Source: Lachnospiraceae bacterium (GTDB lineage: Bacteria; Bacillota; Clostridia; Lachnospirales; Lachnospiraceae). From it: a stretch of 32,058 nt of DNA. Positions 1-9,700 of this stretch are shown here, one piece after another (within the stretch, counting starts at the first letter, position 1; every line of letters starts with the position of its first letter). Both the position numbers and the translations under genes were made by a program. Location: NCBI GenBank assembly GCA_024699645.1, contig JAILPE010000017.1, positions 1-32,058 on the forward strand, read 5' to 3'. Below the pieces are notes generated by a model. It did no database searches. It saw only the letters and a list, made by a program, of their open reading frames with translations, and was not told where the DNA came from.

Positions 1-261
1 GCAGATGCGAAGGAAGGATCCGTAGAGAAGAAAGAGGAAACGAAATCTGAAGACGGAGACAACCTGGGATTCTTTAAAGGAAGAAGATCAACAGAGCCTA
101 AGAATACAGGAATGGACAAAGTTCCCGAACCCACAAGGGGAGTTAACCACAGGGCACCTGTTGAAGTCGAGAAGCGTAATATCGTCATTGATGACGACGA
201 AGACGATGAAGTTTTAAAGAAACTCGATAAATTTTTTGAAAATAAAACCAAGAAGGATTAA
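1..261 (+). CDS. C-terminal end of an acidic protein, truncated by the window (possibly DUF1385 family)
   Basis: An open frame runs from base 1 to a TAA at 259-261 and gives 86 residues with no start in view. The visible part is low-complexity and very charged: a Lys/Glu-rich stretch, a short GFFKGRR segment, then an acidic run (IDDDEDDE) and an amphipathic end (LKKLDKFF). It has no recognisable catalytic motif. In several Lachnospiraceae the gene before prmC encodes a DUF1385 membrane protein with a charged tail, so that identity is an inference from gene order and cannot be tested without the upstream sequence. The stop lies only 5 bases before the prmC start, so the two genes are probably co-transcribed. 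Confidence 0.7.
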   Translation, partial: ADAKEGSVEKKEETKSEDGDNLGFFKGRRSTEPKNTGMDKVPEPTRGVNHRAPVEVEKRNIVIDDDEDDEVLKKLDKFFENKTKKD

Positions 262-266
262 ACTCA

Positions 267-1127
267 GTGACGTACAGAGATTACCTTGACAGGGCAGATA
301 CAGAACTGAAAAAAGCAGGCATAGAAGATCATAGTTCATGCGCCCGATTGATCGTTTGCGAGGCGTCGGGGATGAATATGGCTGCTGTAATCCTTCATGA
401 ACATGAAGAGGTTTCGGAGGCTTATGTAAAGCGTTTTGAGGAGTTGCTCTCAAGACGTCTTGAACGTGAGCCTCTTGAATATATTACGGGTCATACATCT
501 TTTATGGGTCTGGAGATCATCTGCACACCCGATTGCCTTATACCGAGCTTTGATACGGAGATTCTTGCCGAGATAGCGGTAAACGAGGCAAAAAAGGCTT
601 TACGGGAAGCCGGTTCGAAAGAAACGGTCAGGCTGTTGGATATTTGTACAGGTACCGGATGTGTGGGCATAAGCGTTGCAAAGCTTTCCGGGATTGGAAA
701 GGTGACACTCAGTGATATTTCTCCCGAAGTTATCCGTGTGGCGGAAAAAAATGCTGCCGAAAACGGAGTGGAAGCCGAGCTTATCGTTTCGGATCTTTTT
801 GAAGCAATAGAAGGCAAATATAAGCTGATCACGGCCAATCCGCCGTATATCGCAGGCGGTATGATCGAAACACTTGCGCCCGAAGTTTCGGTTTTTGAGC
901 CGCGACTTGCACTTGATGGCGGAGCGGATGGCCTTAGCTTTTACAGACGGATTGTTATGGGCGCTCCGGAGTATATGGATGAGGGCGCATTTTTAGCAAT
1001 GGAAATTGGCGATGAGCAAGCGGAAGAGGTCGGGGATATGATGAAAGAGAGAGGATTTGAGCAGATCACCGTGCATAAAGACCTTGCCGGCTTTAACAGA
1101 GTCGTATCGGGTTTTTGGAAGGGATAG
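267..1127 (+). CDS. prmC: PrmC, release factor glutamine methyltransferase
   Basis: PrmC transfers a methyl group from S-adenosylmethionine to the glutamine of the GGQ motif in RF1 and RF2, which speeds peptide release. The 286-residue product has the family layout: a helical N-terminal domain ending in PLEYITG (69-75), the SAM-binding glycine loop DICTGTGCVG (125-134), and the catalytic NPPY tetrad at 191-194, which holds the substrate glutamine. The start is GTG at 267, preceded by AGAAGGA with 9 bases of spacing. Its substrate gene, prfA, follows about 100 bases downstream, the classical pairing. Length and motifs are normal. Confidence 0.95.
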   Translation: MTYRDYLDRADTELKKAGIEDHSSCARLIVCEASGMNMAAVILHEHEEVSEAYVKRFEELLSRRLEREPLEYITGHTSFMGLEIICTPDCLIPSFDTEILAEIAVNEAKKALREAGSKETVRLLDICTGTGCVGISVAKLSGIGKVTLSDISPEVIRVAEKNAAENGVEAELIVSDLFEAIEGKYKLITANPPYIAGGMIETLAPEVSVFEPRLALDGGADGLSFYRRIVMGAPEYMDEGAFLAMEIGDEQAEEVGDMMKERGFEQITVHKDLAGFNRVVSGFWKG

Positions 1128-1228
1128 CTTTTTCGGATATAACGCTTTACATTTGAGACAGAACGGTCAGCATATGTAAAAAGGCCGGAATATCGCGATC
1201 TTTTGATAAAACGGACGGAGAAAAACGA

Positions 1229-2320
1229 ATGGATATCTACGAAAAACTTGATGAAATAGCACTCAGATATGAAGAAGTGCGGGATGAACTTGCTTCTCCC
1301 GGAGTGGCATCGGATCAGGCTCGATTTAAGAAGCTTATGATGGAAGAGTCGGAGCTTTCCGTCATATCATCCAAATATGAAGAATACAAAAACGTACAGA
1401 ACGATATAAAGGATTCAATGGCGATGCTCGAGGTCGAAAAGGACCCCGAAATGAGGGAACTTGCCAAAGAAGAGCTTGCGACGGCAAAAGAAAAGACGCA
1501 GGCGCTTGATGAGGAGCTCAGGGTTTTGCTGCTTCCTAAGGATCCCGACGACGGCAAGAACGTTATCGTTGAGATCAGAGCCGGCGCCGGAGGCGACGAA
1601 GCGGCTCTTTTTGCCGGAGATCTTTTCAGAATGTACCAAAAGTACGCCGAGTCCATGCGCTGGAAGACCGAAATGGTCAGCGCGAGTGAAAACGGTATCG
1701 GCGGATATAAAGAAATGATCTTTATGATCAACGGGCAGGGAGTGTTCTCAAGGTTAAAATACGAGAGCGGTGTACACAGGGTTCAGAGAATACCTGTAAC
1801 TGAATCCGGCGGAAGGATCCATACTTCGACGGCAACCGTTGCGATCATGCCCGAGGCCGAGGAAGTTGACGTTCATCTCGATATGAATGACTGCCGGTTT
1901 GATGTGTTCAGAGCATCCGGTAACGGCGGACAGTGCGTCAATACGACTGATTCTGCGGTAAGACTGACGCATATACCGACAGGGATCGTCATTTCCTGTC
2001 AGGACGAAAAATCCCAGTTAAAAAACAGAGACAAAGCAATAAAAGTCTTAAGGGCAAGGCTTTATGAGCTTGAGATGGAAAAGGCTCACGAGAAGGAATC
2101 AAGTAACCGTCGTAGCCAGATCGGAACGGGGGACAGGTCGGAGAAGATAAGAACCTACAACTTCCCGCAAAGCAGGTGTACCGATCACAGGATAAAGCTT
2201 ACGCTGTATTCGCTCGACGATATCATTAACGGAGATCTTACCGAGCTCATTGACAGCCTGAGCGCAGCCGATCGCGCCGAAAAACTTTTACATCTCGGAG
2301 ATTCCGATAAAAAGGAATGA
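1229..2320 (+). CDS. prfA: Peptide chain release factor 1 (RF1)
   Basis: RF1 reads UAA and UAG in the ribosomal A site and triggers hydrolysis of the finished peptide. The protein has 363 residues, the normal size. The codon-reading tripeptide is PVT at 189-191, the PxT class of RF1; RF2 carries SPF. The catalytic GGQ lies at 233-235 in the context SGNGGQCVN, and its glutamine is the target of PrmC encoded just upstream. The N-terminal coiled segment (about 1-100) and the C-terminal domain are complete. The ATG at 1229 has a weak GGAG upstream. The stop overlaps an ATG at 2317, but the next gene probably starts slightly later. Confidence 0.97.
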   Translation: MDIYEKLDEIALRYEEVRDELASPGVASDQARFKKLMMEESELSVISSKYEEYKNVQNDIKDSMAMLEVEKDPEMRELAKEELATAKEKTQALDEELRVLLLPKDPDDGKNVIVEIRAGAGGDEAALFAGDLFRMYQKYAESMRWKTEMVSASENGIGGYKEMIFMINGQGVFSRLKYESGVHRVQRIPVTESGGRIHTSTATVAIMPEAEEVDVHLDMNDCRFDVFRASGNGGQCVNTTDSAVRLTHIPTGIVISCQDEKSQLKNRDKAIKVLRARLYELEMEKAHEKESSNRRSQIGTGDRSEKIRTYNFPQSRCTDHRIKLTLYSLDDIINGDLTELIDSLSAADRAEKLLHLGDSDKKE

Positions 2321-2331
2321 GGAGGAGAAAA

Positions 2332-3096
2332 TTGGGGCAGAAAATTGAGAGTAACTCAAACAAGAAGATAAAAGAGCTCGCCGCGCTGCAACGTTCCAAA
2401 AAGGAACGTTGCAGCGCCGGGCTTTTTGTGCTTGAAGGGGACAGGATCATCAGAGATGCCGTATCGTCAAGAAGAGAGCTTGTCGAAGCTGTTTTCGTCA
2501 GTGAAACATATGCCGGACAGAAGGGATTGCCGGTTGATGATGCATTTATCGTGTCTGACAGTGTTTTAAGCCATGTATGCGAGACTGTTACGGACCAGGG
2601 AATCCTTGCGACCGTAAGGCAGGAACCTCTTTTGAGAAAAGAGGAAGAACTTGGGGACAAGGACAATATATTGATCCTTGAGGATATTCAGGACCCCGGA
2701 AATCTGGGGACCATCATAAGGACAGCCGAGGCAGCCGGAGTAGACGCGGTAATAATGTCATCGGGAACGGTTGATATATTCAGCCCCAAGGTAGTGCGTT
2801 CCACCATGGGATCGATCCTTAGGGTGCCGTTTACTTACGCCGAAAACATGGAAGAGACGATCGGACGCCTTAAAAACAACGGTCATGAGGTATATGCGGC
2901 ACACCTTAAAGGAGCCTCCGATATGAGAAAGACACCCTTTTCACCGAGAAGGGCAATAATAATCGGAAATGAAGGAAGAGGGATATCTGAGCCTGTGGCT
3001 ATGCTTGCCGACAAGAGAGTGTTCATCCCGATGCACGGAGAAGTGGAATCTCTCAATGCAGCCATAGCAGCCGCAATTCTTATGTATCATGAGTAA
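2332..3096 (+). CDS. TrmH/SpoU-family rRNA (2'-O) methyltransferase
   Basis: This is a SPOUT-fold enzyme expected to methylate a ribose 2'-OH in rRNA using SAM. The three SpoU motifs are clear: ILEDIQDPGNLGTIIRTAEA (about 114-133), IIIGNEGRGIS (about 209-219) and IPMHGEVESLNAAIA (about 232-246). The N-terminal substrate-binding domain begins with SNSNKKIKEL and GLFVLEG, as in the RlmB/TrmH group. I prefer TTG at 2332, because AGGAGG at 2320-2325 lies 6 bases before it and the family normally begins close to this point. ATG at 2317 overlaps the prfA stop but would add a five-residue RRRKL-type extension encoded by the Shine-Dalgarno itself. A perfect hairpin lies inside codons 18-29 (see separate entry). 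The exact rRNA target cannot be told. Confidence 0.93.
   Translation: MGQKIESNSNKKIKELAALQRSKKERCSAGLFVLEGDRIIRDAVSSRRELVEAVFVSETYAGQKGLPVDDAFIVSDSVLSHVCETVTDQGILATVRQEPLLRKEEELGDKDNILILEDIQDPGNLGTIIRTAEAAGVDAVIMSSGTVDIFSPKVVRSTMGSILRVPFTYAENMEETIGRLKNNGHEVYAAHLKGASDMRKTPFSPRRAIIIGNEGRGISEPVAMLADKRVFIPMHGEVESLNAAIAAAILMYHE
2383..2417 (+). other. Perfect 15-bp intragenic hairpin near the start of the TrmH-family gene
   Basis: Bases 2383-2397 (GCGCTGCAACGTTCC) are the exact reverse complement of 2403-2417, separated by a loop of five A. The structure begins about 50 bases after the TTG start, within codons 18-29, and is followed a few bases later by a run of five T (2423-2427). It resembles an intrinsic terminator or a translation-attenuating hairpin placed inside a reading frame. 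The structure is seen directly; any regulatory role is inference. Confidence 0.85.
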
Positions 3097-3268
3097 ATCG
3101 ACAAAAATCGTTCACCAAACTGACACACATTTCTTTTATAACAAAACGGAAGATCACGCAAGTTTAGGATCATAAGCGGAAATCCCCCATCTCGGGGTGA
3201 TGGTACGGGTGGGGTTACGAAAAAAGATTCGCATCTTTGAAGAAGATAAGCGGAGTAAGGAGCGGAAT

Positions 3269-4291
3269 GTGCTTGAAGTAAATAAAATCAAAAAAGTATA
3301 CGGAGATCATACTGCGCTCAGGGATCTTTCTTTCTGTGCGGACGCCGGAAAGATTATCGGCTTTTTGGGTCCCAACGGAGCAGGTAAGACTACGGGGATG
3401 AACATATTCAGCGGTTATATGCAGCCTACTTCGGGAACCGTCAGGATATGCGGATTTGATGTGGCTTCCGACAGGAAAAAGGCTATGGAGAACGTAGGAT
3501 ACCTTCCCGAAAATCCCCCGCTTTATCCCGAGATGACAGTGGAAGAGTATCTTCGTTTTACTTCGGAGCTTAAAAAACTTAAAGGTAAGAAAGCCGTGAT
3601 CGAAGCGGAAAGAGTAATGGAGCTTACGCAAACCGCACAGGAGAGACGGCGTCTGATAGGGCAGCTCTCAAAAGGAACCCGTCAGCGTGTGGCGATCGCG
3701 GGAGTGCTTTCGGGTTCTCCGAAGCTGTTGCTTCTTGACGAACCTGCCAACGGGCTTGATCCGGGTCAGGCAGCCATGTTTAAAAAAATACTGATGGACC
3801 TGAAAAGAGTGGGTTCTACTGTTGTAGTAAGCTCGCATATCCTGTCACGTTTAAGCGAAGTATGTGACGAGCTTCTCATTATAAACAGAGGAAGACTCAT
3901 TGCGGCAGGTACCGTTTCGTTCTTCGAAAAAAAGATGAACGGGGGCGGACTCATAGTAGATATTGCCGGATCGGTTCAAGAATGCGAGAAAGCGCTTATG
4001 CCGCTGAGAAAGCTTTGCGACGTAAGACCCGGGGGAAAGAGTGCGTCGGGTGCGAATACTTATGTGCTGAGCGGTTTTAAAGAAGACATAAAAAAGCAGC
4101 TCTTTGATGCGGTGGCAGCCGAAGGGCTTTATATAGACCGGCTTGTAAAAGAGGGAAAAACTCTTGAAGAGATTTACCTCGGAATGATAGAAGCTTCGGA
4201 AGCGGAGTTTGAAAAAGCTCGAAGAAGGGCGGAAAAGAAGCGGGCAGAGATCGAAAAGGAAGGAGAAGAAGATGAAGACAATCTTTTTTAA
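3269..4291 (+). CDS. ABC transporter ATP-binding protein (Gld/ABC-2 exporter type)
   Basis: This is the ATPase of an ABC-2-type exporter, partner of the following membrane gene. Numbered from GTG 3269 (340 residues), it has Walker A GPNGAGKTT at 34-42, the signature LSKGTRQ at 133-139, Walker B LLLLDEP at 153-159 and a switch histidine in VVSSHILS. After about residue 220 there is a family C-terminal extension ending in a Lys/Glu-rich helix (EKARRRAEKKRAEIEKEGEE). I chose GTG 3269 because AAGGAG sits 6 bases upstream and LEVNKIKKVYG is the usual family beginning; an ATG at 3197 would add 24 unlikely residues. It overlaps the permease start by 20 bases, which suggests coupled translation. The exported substrate is unknown. 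Confidence 0.92.
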   Translation: MLEVNKIKKVYGDHTALRDLSFCADAGKIIGFLGPNGAGKTTGMNIFSGYMQPTSGTVRICGFDVASDRKKAMENVGYLPENPPLYPEMTVEEYLRFTSELKKLKGKKAVIEAERVMELTQTAQERRRLIGQLSKGTRQRVAIAGVLSGSPKLLLLDEPANGLDPGQAAMFKKILMDLKRVGSTVVVSSHILSRLSEVCDELLIINRGRLIAAGTVSFFEKKMNGGGLIVDIAGSVQECEKALMPLRKLCDVRPGGKSASGANTYVLSGFKEDIKKQLFDAVAAEGLYIDRLVKEGKTLEEIYLGMIEASEAEFEKARRRAEKKRAEIEKEGEEDEDNLF

Positions 4292-6365
4292 AGAAGTTAA
4301 ATCGTACTTTAATTCGTTTTCGGGATATCTGTTTCTTGCTTTCTTTTTGATAGCTGAAGGGCTTTATCATTACATATATAATTACACGTATTCTTCTGCG
4401 GATTACCCCTACACGCTTGAAGCGACGAGTCTTCTGCTGATATTCTTTATGCCTGTTATCTGCGTCAGGATATTCGCTCACGAAAGGAAGCTTGGAACCG
4501 ACAGATTATTGCTTACATCACCGATATCGGTAGCCGGCGTGGTGCTTGCAAAATATTTTGCATCGCTTGTACTTCTGCTTGCGGGTTGTATTCTGATCTC
4601 TTTTCATCCTTTTGTGATGTCGGCATACGGAGAAGTAAATCTTCGCTCCGCTTATTGGGGAATGTTTGTTTTCGCTCTGTTTGCCGCTGCTATGCTTGCA
4701 TTCGGAATGTTTGTTTCGTCACTCTTCTCAAGCGAGCTTGTTGCGGGTATCGTTACTTTTGCCTGCATGATGTTTGTTTCACTTCTTGATCCCTTCATCG
4801 AGTTGCTGAAAGGCTATGGATTCCTCCTGCCTTCAGGCATTTCGCCTTTGTCACATCTGCATGAAGGACTGGCGGGAAGAGTATCTGTCAGCGACGTTGC
4901 CTATTTCTTAATTCTTGCTTTAATATTTACGGCAGCAACAATCGTATCGATAAGAAGCTCCAAAAGAAATCAGAGCAATGAGGAAAAGGTTAAGACGGGC
5001 GGTTTATACGTTGCTCTGGCGGCGGTCGCTGTCGGACTCTATTTTTTGATCGGTCTTTTCGATGTGCATATCGATCTGACCGCCGGCAGGCTTTATTCTC
5101 TCGAGGACACGACTGTGGAGTATCTTAAAAATTTTGATGATGCTGTCACTGTCACATATATAACGGGAGAGAATGACGAAGAAAAAGTATTCAGCGATAT
5201 AATGCAGGGATTTACCGATGCATGCGATAATATTGAATACGTTGTCGCAAATGAGGGCGAATCTCTGGCTCTGATAAAGAACAAAGGCTTAACTTCGGGT
5301 TTCGGCAGCGGATTTCTTGTCGTTGATAACGATACCGGACTCGAAAAATTCATTGACGTCGGAGAAATGCTCATTTCTTCGGTGGATTACGAAACAATGG
5401 CATATAAGATAACAGGTGTCGATTTCGAAGGCAGAATGCTGGCGGCACTTTCATATGTTGAAGGTTCGGCGCGCCCTGTGGTCAAACTCCTTACCGGACA
5501 CGGGGAGGAAGAGCTTTCTCAGGGATTTAATGCGATACTTGAAAGAGAAGGTATAGAACATGGGTATGTATCACTTTCAACTTCAGGAACTCTTGAAGGA
5601 ACAAATGCGCTTGTAGTATATGCGCCTGTCAGCGATATATCAGAGGACGAATATGACGTTATCCTTGAATATCTTCTGGGTGGCGGAAAGATGATGGTAA
5701 TACTTGATCCCGCGGCCGGGAGTCTGCCCAATCTCGAATCACTTATGCGCCATTACGGGATAGACAGCGACCCTGCGATGATGATCAAGGAGAACGATTC
5801 CGAGCTTCATGTTTCCGGCAACAATCTGGAGCTTATACCGACACTTTGCGAAGGAGTGATCGAAAGCGACATAAGAAGGGGAAGCATGATCGTTTGTCCA
5901 TATGCGTCGCCGCTCTACATAAGAAGCAACCTCGGTGAAAAAGTCTCGACGGAGGCGATCCTTAAAACCTCCGAGAATTCCGCTCTTTTATCCTACACTG
6001 AGGAGGGATACGAACCGGAAGAGGAAGAACGGATCATGGGACCGTTCAATGTCGGCATCAAGGGCAGAGAAGATTACGACGACGGCTACAGCGAGATGAT
6101 AGTGTATTCGAGTCCGTATATCGCATCTGATATGTTCCTTTGGAACGGACCGTATGCGAACGAGCGACTTATCGTAGCGAGCATCATGGAACTGACGCCT
6201 TACGAAAGCCCTGTGCTCGCACCCGTCAAAAATGTGGAAAATGCGCTTCTTGCCGTATCCTCGCAGGAAAGCACACTGATAGGAATACTGTATATCGGTC
6301 TTATCCCGGCGTTTATACTTATATGCGGAGGCATTAATCTTCTCAGACGAAGGAAAAAACGATAA
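4272..6365 (+). CDS. ABC-2 permease fused to a GldG-like domain
   Basis: This 697-residue membrane protein joins two parts that are separate genes in Bacteroidetes gliding-type transporters. Residues 1 to about 235 form an ABC-2 permease (GldF-like) with about six helices, starting MKTIFFKEVKSYFNSFSGYLF. A further helix (about 245-262) leads into a long extracytoplasmic GldG-like domain with the typical DLTAGRLYSLEDTT entry, and the protein closes with a C-terminal helix and an RRRKKR anchor. ATG 4272 is preceded by AAGGAAGGAG; a start at 4209 would lie deep in the ATPase gene. The pair probably forms a complete exporter or surface machine. It is not evidence of gliding, since such genes are common in non-gliding Clostridia. 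Confidence 0.88.
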   Translation: MKTIFFKEVKSYFNSFSGYLFLAFFLIAEGLYHYIYNYTYSSADYPYTLEATSLLLIFFMPVICVRIFAHERKLGTDRLLLTSPISVAGVVLAKYFASLVLLLAGCILISFHPFVMSAYGEVNLRSAYWGMFVFALFAAAMLAFGMFVSSLFSSELVAGIVTFACMMFVSLLDPFIELLKGYGFLLPSGISPLSHLHEGLAGRVSVSDVAYFLILALIFTAATIVSIRSSKRNQSNEEKVKTGGLYVALAAVAVGLYFLIGLFDVHIDLTAGRLYSLEDTTVEYLKNFDDAVTVTYITGENDEEKVFSDIMQGFTDACDNIEYVVANEGESLALIKNKGLTSGFGSGFLVVDNDTGLEKFIDVGEMLISSVDYETMAYKITGVDFEGRMLAALSYVEGSARPVVKLLTGHGEEELSQGFNAILEREGIEHGYVSLSTSGTLEGTNALVVYAPVSDISEDEYDVILEYLLGGGKMMVILDPAAGSLPNLESLMRHYGIDSDPAMMIKENDSELHVSGNNLELIPTLCEGVIESDIRRGSMIVCPYASPLYIRSNLGEKVSTEAILKTSENSALLSYTEEGYEPEEEERIMGPFNVGIKGREDYDDGYSEMIVYSSPYIASDMFLWNGPYANERLIVASIMELTPYESPVLAPVKNVENALLAVSSQESTLIGILYIGLIPAFILICGGINLLRRRKKR

Positions 6366-6415
6366 CTATTGATGATGAGGGACGATTCTATTATACTTTT
6401 GTGAGAGGATAGATT

Positions 6416-6730
6416 ATGAGTATTGAATCGGTAAAATTCAGAGGACGACATCATTCACACAGGGCGATAACATTCCTTGTTACGGGGAGTGTCTGCTTTG
6501 TCACCATTCCCGTGCTTGCGATAATCAGCGCGGTAGTCGGCGGCGGTGGTGAAGTATTCGGGATATTCGGGTTTGCGGGATTTATTATGTCCGTACTCGG
6601 GATAGTTATGAGCGTGCTATCGACCAAAGAGAGAGATATCTTTATCAAGGATTCGATCGCGGGGATCGTGGTCAATTCCGCAGCGACGTTGTGCTATCTG
6701 ATATTATACATAAGGGGAATGATCGTATGA
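6416..6730 (+). CDS. Small membrane protein with about three helices, function unknown
   Basis: The product has 104 residues. A short basic and His-rich N-terminus (FRGRHHSHRA) is followed by three hydrophobic stretches at about 18-43, 46-66 and 80-102, the second being Gly-rich. No catalytic motif is visible. It resembles short uncharacterised Lachnospiraceae membrane proteins of the DUF4190/DUF6142 sort, but I cannot assign a family with confidence. The start ATG 6416 has a GAGAGGA upstream. The stop TGA (6728-6730) overlaps the ATG of the glucosaminidase gene by 4 bases, so the two are translationally coupled, which suggests a link to the cell envelope. Confidence 0.8.
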   Translation: MSIESVKFRGRHHSHRAITFLVTGSVCFVTIPVLAIISAVVGGGGEVFGIFGFAGFIMSVLGIVMSVLSTKERDIFIKDSIAGIVVNSAATLCYLILYIRGMIV

Positions 6731-9700
6731 ATTCATTAAAGAAAAAGGTGGTTCGGATCATAGCCGCAGGGGCTTTGGCACTTGCAGCCGTTGTTTTCGT
6801 ACCTTTTTCCGGAAACGTTGCATCGGCTGCGGGAGTCAAGGGAACCGTCACAGCAACCGAGCTTAGGGTACGTACGACCCCTGACATGAGCGGCTCCGAC
6901 AACATCCTTTCGATGGGCGGAAAAGAAGTCCTTTTAAAGAAAGATCAGGAAATAACCATTATAGCGGTCTCGGGAGAATGGTATCATATCAGGGCCGTTG
7001 TGAACGGTGAGATAGTTGAAGGCTATTCGGTATCGTCATACATAACCGCTGACGGAGAGCCTGTTGACGAGACGATAGCGAAAGCGGTCATCACTGCAGT
7101 TGAGCTGAATGTAAGAAAGGGACCCTCGACCGAATATGAAAAGGTGGAATACGGCGATTCAACGCTTATACTTAAAAAGGATGAAGCCGTCACCGTACAT
7201 GCAGTGTACGACGAATGGTATTACATAACTTATTCGGACGGGGAAAAGAACTACAACGGATTTGTAAAGGGAACATATATAGCTCTTGAGGAAGGCGCCG
7301 TTATCGCAGCCCTTTCCGATGAGCAGTTGTCGGCTTACATCGTCGGGCAGGGCACGGCTGCGGGCGATGATAAGAAGTCGGAAGACAACGGAAAAGGCGA
7401 CAGCAAAGAAGAAAAGAACAACAATAAAGAAACGGACACCGAAAAGGATGAAGACAAAGATAAGGATAAAGAGCCCGAAATCGTCGTACCTGAGGGATGT
7501 ATCCAGGTAGAACGAATTATTAATTCTAAATTTAATATCACGGGAAAGGTCACCGCATCGAAGCTCAACGTGAGAAAGCTGTCAAAGAAAAGCAGCGATG
7601 TTGTGACAGTATTAAAGAAAGATGACGAGGTGACCGTTATCAATTCCGTCACCGTCACAACAGGTAAGGATACGGATTCGCCGGTCAAGACACGCTGGCA
7701 CAGGATCGTTGTACCCGAGGGTGATTCCTTTAAGATAGGTTATGTGGTTGAGGATTATCTCGAACTTGATTATACAGGCGGTATATCGGCGTTTACAAAA
7801 TACGACAAGCAGAAGCTTAAGGCAGATCCGGACAAGAAAACGGTAGTAAAAAATGTAAAAAAGAAAAAGCTCAAGATAGCTAAAGGCGAGACTGTGACAC
7901 TCATCGGAGAAAAGACGTCGTCATCGGGAGACAAATACTACGAGGTGTCCTATACGGTCGGTGAAAACGTATATACCGGATTTGTTCTTTCAACGGATCT
8001 TAACTTTACAAGTGTTGTACCGAAATATTCAATCAAGTTTTTTGTCCCCATAGAGGAGGCTGCAAACGTTGAAGAGATCGCCGGCACGGAAGTAAAGATC
8101 GTTTATGCATTTGAGGGAGCGAACGCTGTGGCTGTCAATGCTCCGGCGCTTATGATGCACGAGTCGGCAGCGTGGGCTACGCCCGTGATCAGAGACGGCA
8201 ACGATAACCCCGTTATGATATACACGGGCGATTCTCTTGAGGTGCTTTCTACGGTACTTGAGGAAGACACCCTGTGGTGCTATGTGCGTCATATTTACGG
8301 CGGTAATGAATATAAAGGCTATATTTCAAAGGAACATGTCGCCCCCGACCCTTCACTTAAGTTGATGAGCAAAGAAGAAGAGGAAGCCCTGACGGGGCTT
8401 ACGTCGGCAAGCTTTGAGGCAAAACTTGCGAGCGAAGGATTCCCGGACAGCTACAAAGATGCGCTCAAGGCGCTTCATGAGATGTATCCGCTTTGGGAAT
8501 TCAAGGCGTTTCATACGGGCCTGACATGGAAAGACGCCATCGACAATGAATCCATTGTCGGAAAAAACCTCATACCAAACTCCAAGAGCATCGAGTGGAA
8601 GTCACTGGAACCCGGAGCGTACAGCTACAAAACGGACTCGTTTGTGGTGTTTGACGGCTCGACTTGGGTTACGGCTTCGCGCGATGCCATTGAATATTAT
8701 ATGGATCCCCGTAATTTCCTCGCGCAAGATACCATATTTCAGTTTGAACTGCTTGCATATACACCTGCAACACAAGGATCCGACGCCGTTAAAGGAGTAC
8801 TGAAGAACACGGCGATGAACGGAACTGATTATAAATATGTCGATCCCGAGGGACAAAAGAGGAGTATTTCCTTCGTCGACACGTTCCTTATGGCGGCCGA
8901 ATACTCGGGTGTGAGCCCGCTTCACCTTGCTTCACGCGTGAAGCAGGAGGTAACTCTCGGAGCGAATGCGATGAGCAACAGCGTTACAGGAACGGTAAAA
9001 GGTTATGAGGGTCTCTATAACTATTACAATATAGGCGCTTATCACAGCACGGAATCGGGCGGAGCCATAAAGAACGGCCTTAAGTTCGCACGTGACGGCT
9101 CGGCAAACAATCAGACCAACATCAACTGCCTGATACCTTGGAACAATCAGCTGCGTTCCATAATCGGCGGAGCGTATTATATCGGCAGCAATTACATCAA
9201 CCGCGGCCAGAACACGATCTATCTGCAGAAATTTAATACAACGGCAACAAGCACATATATGCATCAATATATGGCTAATGTTGAAGCTCCCTGGGCTGAG
9301 GGACGCAGAGTTTTCAGCGCCTATGAGGACCCGGTCGGGACTCCCATCGTGTTTATGATCCCGGTATACCTTGATATGCCTGAAGAGCCGGCACCTTATC
9401 CCGTTCATATGGATAACCCCAACAATTGGCTTAAAACACTTAAGGTTTCAGACGCAGACGGCAATAAGCTTTCACTCACGCCGACACTTAACAATTCCTC
9501 CGATGAGGAGTACTCGATAGTAGTCGAGAGCGGAGTCAGTGAGATCAAGATAAATGCAACTCCCGTAAGCTCGCTTGCAAAGGTCATAAGTGACAAGAAG
9601 CATAAGCTTTCGAGCGGAATGAACAGGATCGTGGTCGCTGTTCAGGCTCAGAACGGAGATATAAAGGAATTCGTTATCAATGTCTTCCGTGAAGGAAAGG

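Noticed and set aside
1128-1228. TTTACAT/ATGTAAA inverted repeat in the prmC-prfA gap
   Set aside because: Seven pairs around a loop of about 20 bases is within chance for AT-rich sequence.
3184-3200. CCCC/GGGG mini-hairpin upstream of the ABC ATPase gene
   Set aside because: Only four to five pairs with no T-run; not convincing as a terminator.
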